This document shows, one piece after another, positions 62,844 to 64,000 of a stretch of 64,000 nt of DNA. Every line of letters starts with the position of its first letter. The first letter of the stretch is position 1. Both the position numbers and the translations under genes were made by a program. The notes below the pieces were generated by a model. That model had not been told where the DNA came from. It saw nothing but the letters and a program-made list of their open reading frames with translations, and made no database searches. This DNA is from Terribacillus halophilus (lineage in GTDB: Bacteria; Bacillota; Bacilli; Bacillales; Amphibacillaceae): assembly GCF_900101385.1 (NCBI RefSeq), contig NZ_FMZB01000002.1, positions 434,001 through 498,000 on the forward strand, read 5' to 3'.

Positions 62844-64000
62844 TTACGTGGAAACAACAGCCTCATCTTCATCGTCTTTTTTGAATTTACGAGTCTGCAA
62901 TATATAGACAAGAATTGTCAATGCTAAGAATAGCACAGAAAAGATACTCAAGTAACCAGCTTGCTGCCAGAGATAACCCCAGTCATCACCGATGGAAATG
63001 ATCTCCCGGAATCCGCTGATTGCATATGTCATCGGGACGAACTTATGAATGACTTGGAAGAATTCCGGTAGTAACGCCACTGGATAGGTACCTGCACCTG
63101 CACCAATCTGGAATAACAATGCAATGATTCCCAGGAAGCGCCCCACATTATCCAATGCAACTGTCAGGAACTGAATCAGTAAGAAACTAGTTAAACTGAA
63201 TAGGATGGCGAATAGGAGCAGACGCCATTCACTTTGCACTTGTACATGCATAATATGGACAAGCATCATTACTGCAAACAAAGATTGGAGCACACTGACA
63301 AACAAGACAATACTGAACTTGCTCAGGAACCATGCAAAGCCCGATGTCGGTTCACTTGCAGGGTCACGAAGCGGGAAGATATTCGTGAATACAAGTGCTC
63401 CAACAAATAAACCAATGGAAAGAATATATGGCGCAAGTCCTTCTCCATAGGTATGCACAGTACTTAATTTTTCATCCTTCACATCTGTTGGACTGGCAAA
63501 CATATTATCTGTTTTATCGCTTGTGCTGATGTTTGCATCTTCGGCACCTTTAGCCAACTCATCATGCAGTTCATTGCTTCCATCCGTCACACTCTGTGTG
63601 CCGTCGGATAGAGTTTGTGAACCATCTGTCAGCTGCTGCGCCCCATCGGCTAATTGCGGACCATTGGCATGCAATTGATCAAGTCCTGCTGTTAACTTGC
63701 TGCTGCCCGCTTGTAGCTGTCCCAGTCCATCCATTACCGTCTGGGAACCTGAAACTAGCGCAGGGGACCCGTTTGCCAACTGATTGACTCCATCCGTATA
63801 CGAATGAATCCCACTATTCAGTTCAGTCTGCCCGGACTGGATAGAAGATGCACCATCCGCCAGCTTGCCAGCTGCTTCATTTAATCCGTTCAATGCTGTC
63901 TGTGTCTGCTGTGCACCTTGTGCTAGCTTATCAATCTGGTCAAGCTGTGTTGTCACTTCAGTCAGCTGTTTTGTAATTGCTTCGGGATCAATATCCGGAA
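62844..64000 (-). CDS. yhgE: YhgE/Pip-domain membrane protein (5' end outside window)
   Basis: The frame is open at the right edge; GTG 63956 is internal. The visible part starts in a long heptad-like repeat region (LADGASSIQSGQTELNSG, LTDGSQTLSDGTQSVTDGSN) with repeats of about 7-10 residues, an extracellular coiled or stalk segment. Five to six C-terminal helices follow (residues from about 175 of the visible part), forming an ABC2_membrane_3-like domain. YhgE/Pip proteins serve as phage receptors and are related to type VII secretion EsaA. Confidence 0.85.
   Translation of the reverse strand, partial: PDIDPEAITKQLTEVTTQLDQIDKLAQGAQQTQTALNGLNEAAGKLADGASSIQSGQTELNSGIHSYTDGVNQLANGSPALVSGSQTVMDGLGQLQAGSSKLTAGLDQLHANGPQLADGAQQLTDGSQTLSDGTQSVTDGSNELHDELAKGAEDANISTSDKTDNMFASPTDVKDEKLSTVHTYGEGLAPYILSIGLFVGALVFTNIFPLRDPASEPTSGFAWFLSKFSIVLFVSVLQSLFAVMMLVHIMHVQVQSEWRLLLFAILFSLTSFLLIQFLTVALDNVGRFLGIIALLFQIGAGAGTYPVALLPEFFQVIHKFVPMTYAISGFREIISIGDDWGYLWQQAGYLSIFSVLFLALTILVYILQTRKFKKDDEDEAVVST

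Overview
The window is chromosomal DNA of a low-to-mid GC Gram-positive bacterium of the family Bacillaceae. The signs are AGGAGG-type ribosome sites, frequent TTG/GTG starts, a leucine T-box leader, a Fur box, a LexA/DinR box, a CcpA cre-like site and many genes with Bacillus counterparts (opuC, feuABC-besA, yhgDE, proBA, licH, inhA, a ytvA remnant). The osmoprotectant importer and proline genes suit a salt-tolerant soil or marine bacillus; a genus such as Terribacillus or Oceanobacillus is only a guess. No rRNA, tRNA, insertion sequence, prophage block or CRISPR array is visible.

Layout. 1-2.1 kb: a lactose/beta-galactoside locus (5' part of lacG, divergent lacR, a HAD phosphomutase-like gene). 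2.1-8.7 kb: small regulators and membrane proteins, a type I toxin-antitoxin locus hidden between annotated-size genes (3.46-3.80 kb), a C39-like protein, PBP4B, a PadR/HAAS pair and a DUF975 gene broken by one amber codon. 8.7-15 kb: a CocE-type hydrolase, then tetR-opuCA-opuCB-opuCC-opuCD. 15-20.5 kb: an oxidoreductase, a DUF3298 protein and a complete lactococcin-972-type bacteriocin operon (bacteriocin, large membrane protein, ABC ATPase). 20.6-25 kb: a leucine T-box leader in front of a HIT protein and a PP2C-like phosphatase, a PH-like protein, a lipoprotein, and a FusB-type EF-G-binding protein. 24.3-28.1 kb: Fur-controlled feuA-feuB-feuC-besA for catechol siderophore uptake. 28.2-32.7 kb: a PTS EIIC-like protein and proC-proB-proA, in which proC and proB seem to start at AUC and AUU. 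32.8-38.6 kb: a PepSY/FixH pair, an FtsW/RodA protein, a MATE exporter and a LexA-boxed Y-family polymerase.

38.8-45.5 kb: two LacI-regulated sugar-related units (a HAD phosphatase; a GH4 6-phospho-glycosidase), two NUDIX hydrolases and a Lin0512 protein. 46-48.5 kb: a large secreted InhA metalloprotease. 48.5-53 kb: a two-component system divergent from a MacB/FtsX-type ABC exporter. 53-58.4 kb: an amidase between two APC amino-acid permeases. 58.1-64 kb: a lipoprotein class B PBP, mannose-6-phosphate isomerase, a 5'-truncated LOV-STAS (YtvA-like) gene and yhgD-yhgE, the latter running off the right edge.

The observations most worth following up are: the proC/proB non-AUG starts; the type I toxin-antitoxin locus with its 13-bp repeat pairing the two ends of the toxin RNA and a 7-nt antitoxin loop complementary to the toxin leader; the Lcn972-type operon with a perfect 22-bp palindrome just upstream of its promoter and a terminator behind the bacteriocin gene; and the leucine T-box in front of a HIT/PP2C pair, which have no obvious link to leucine.
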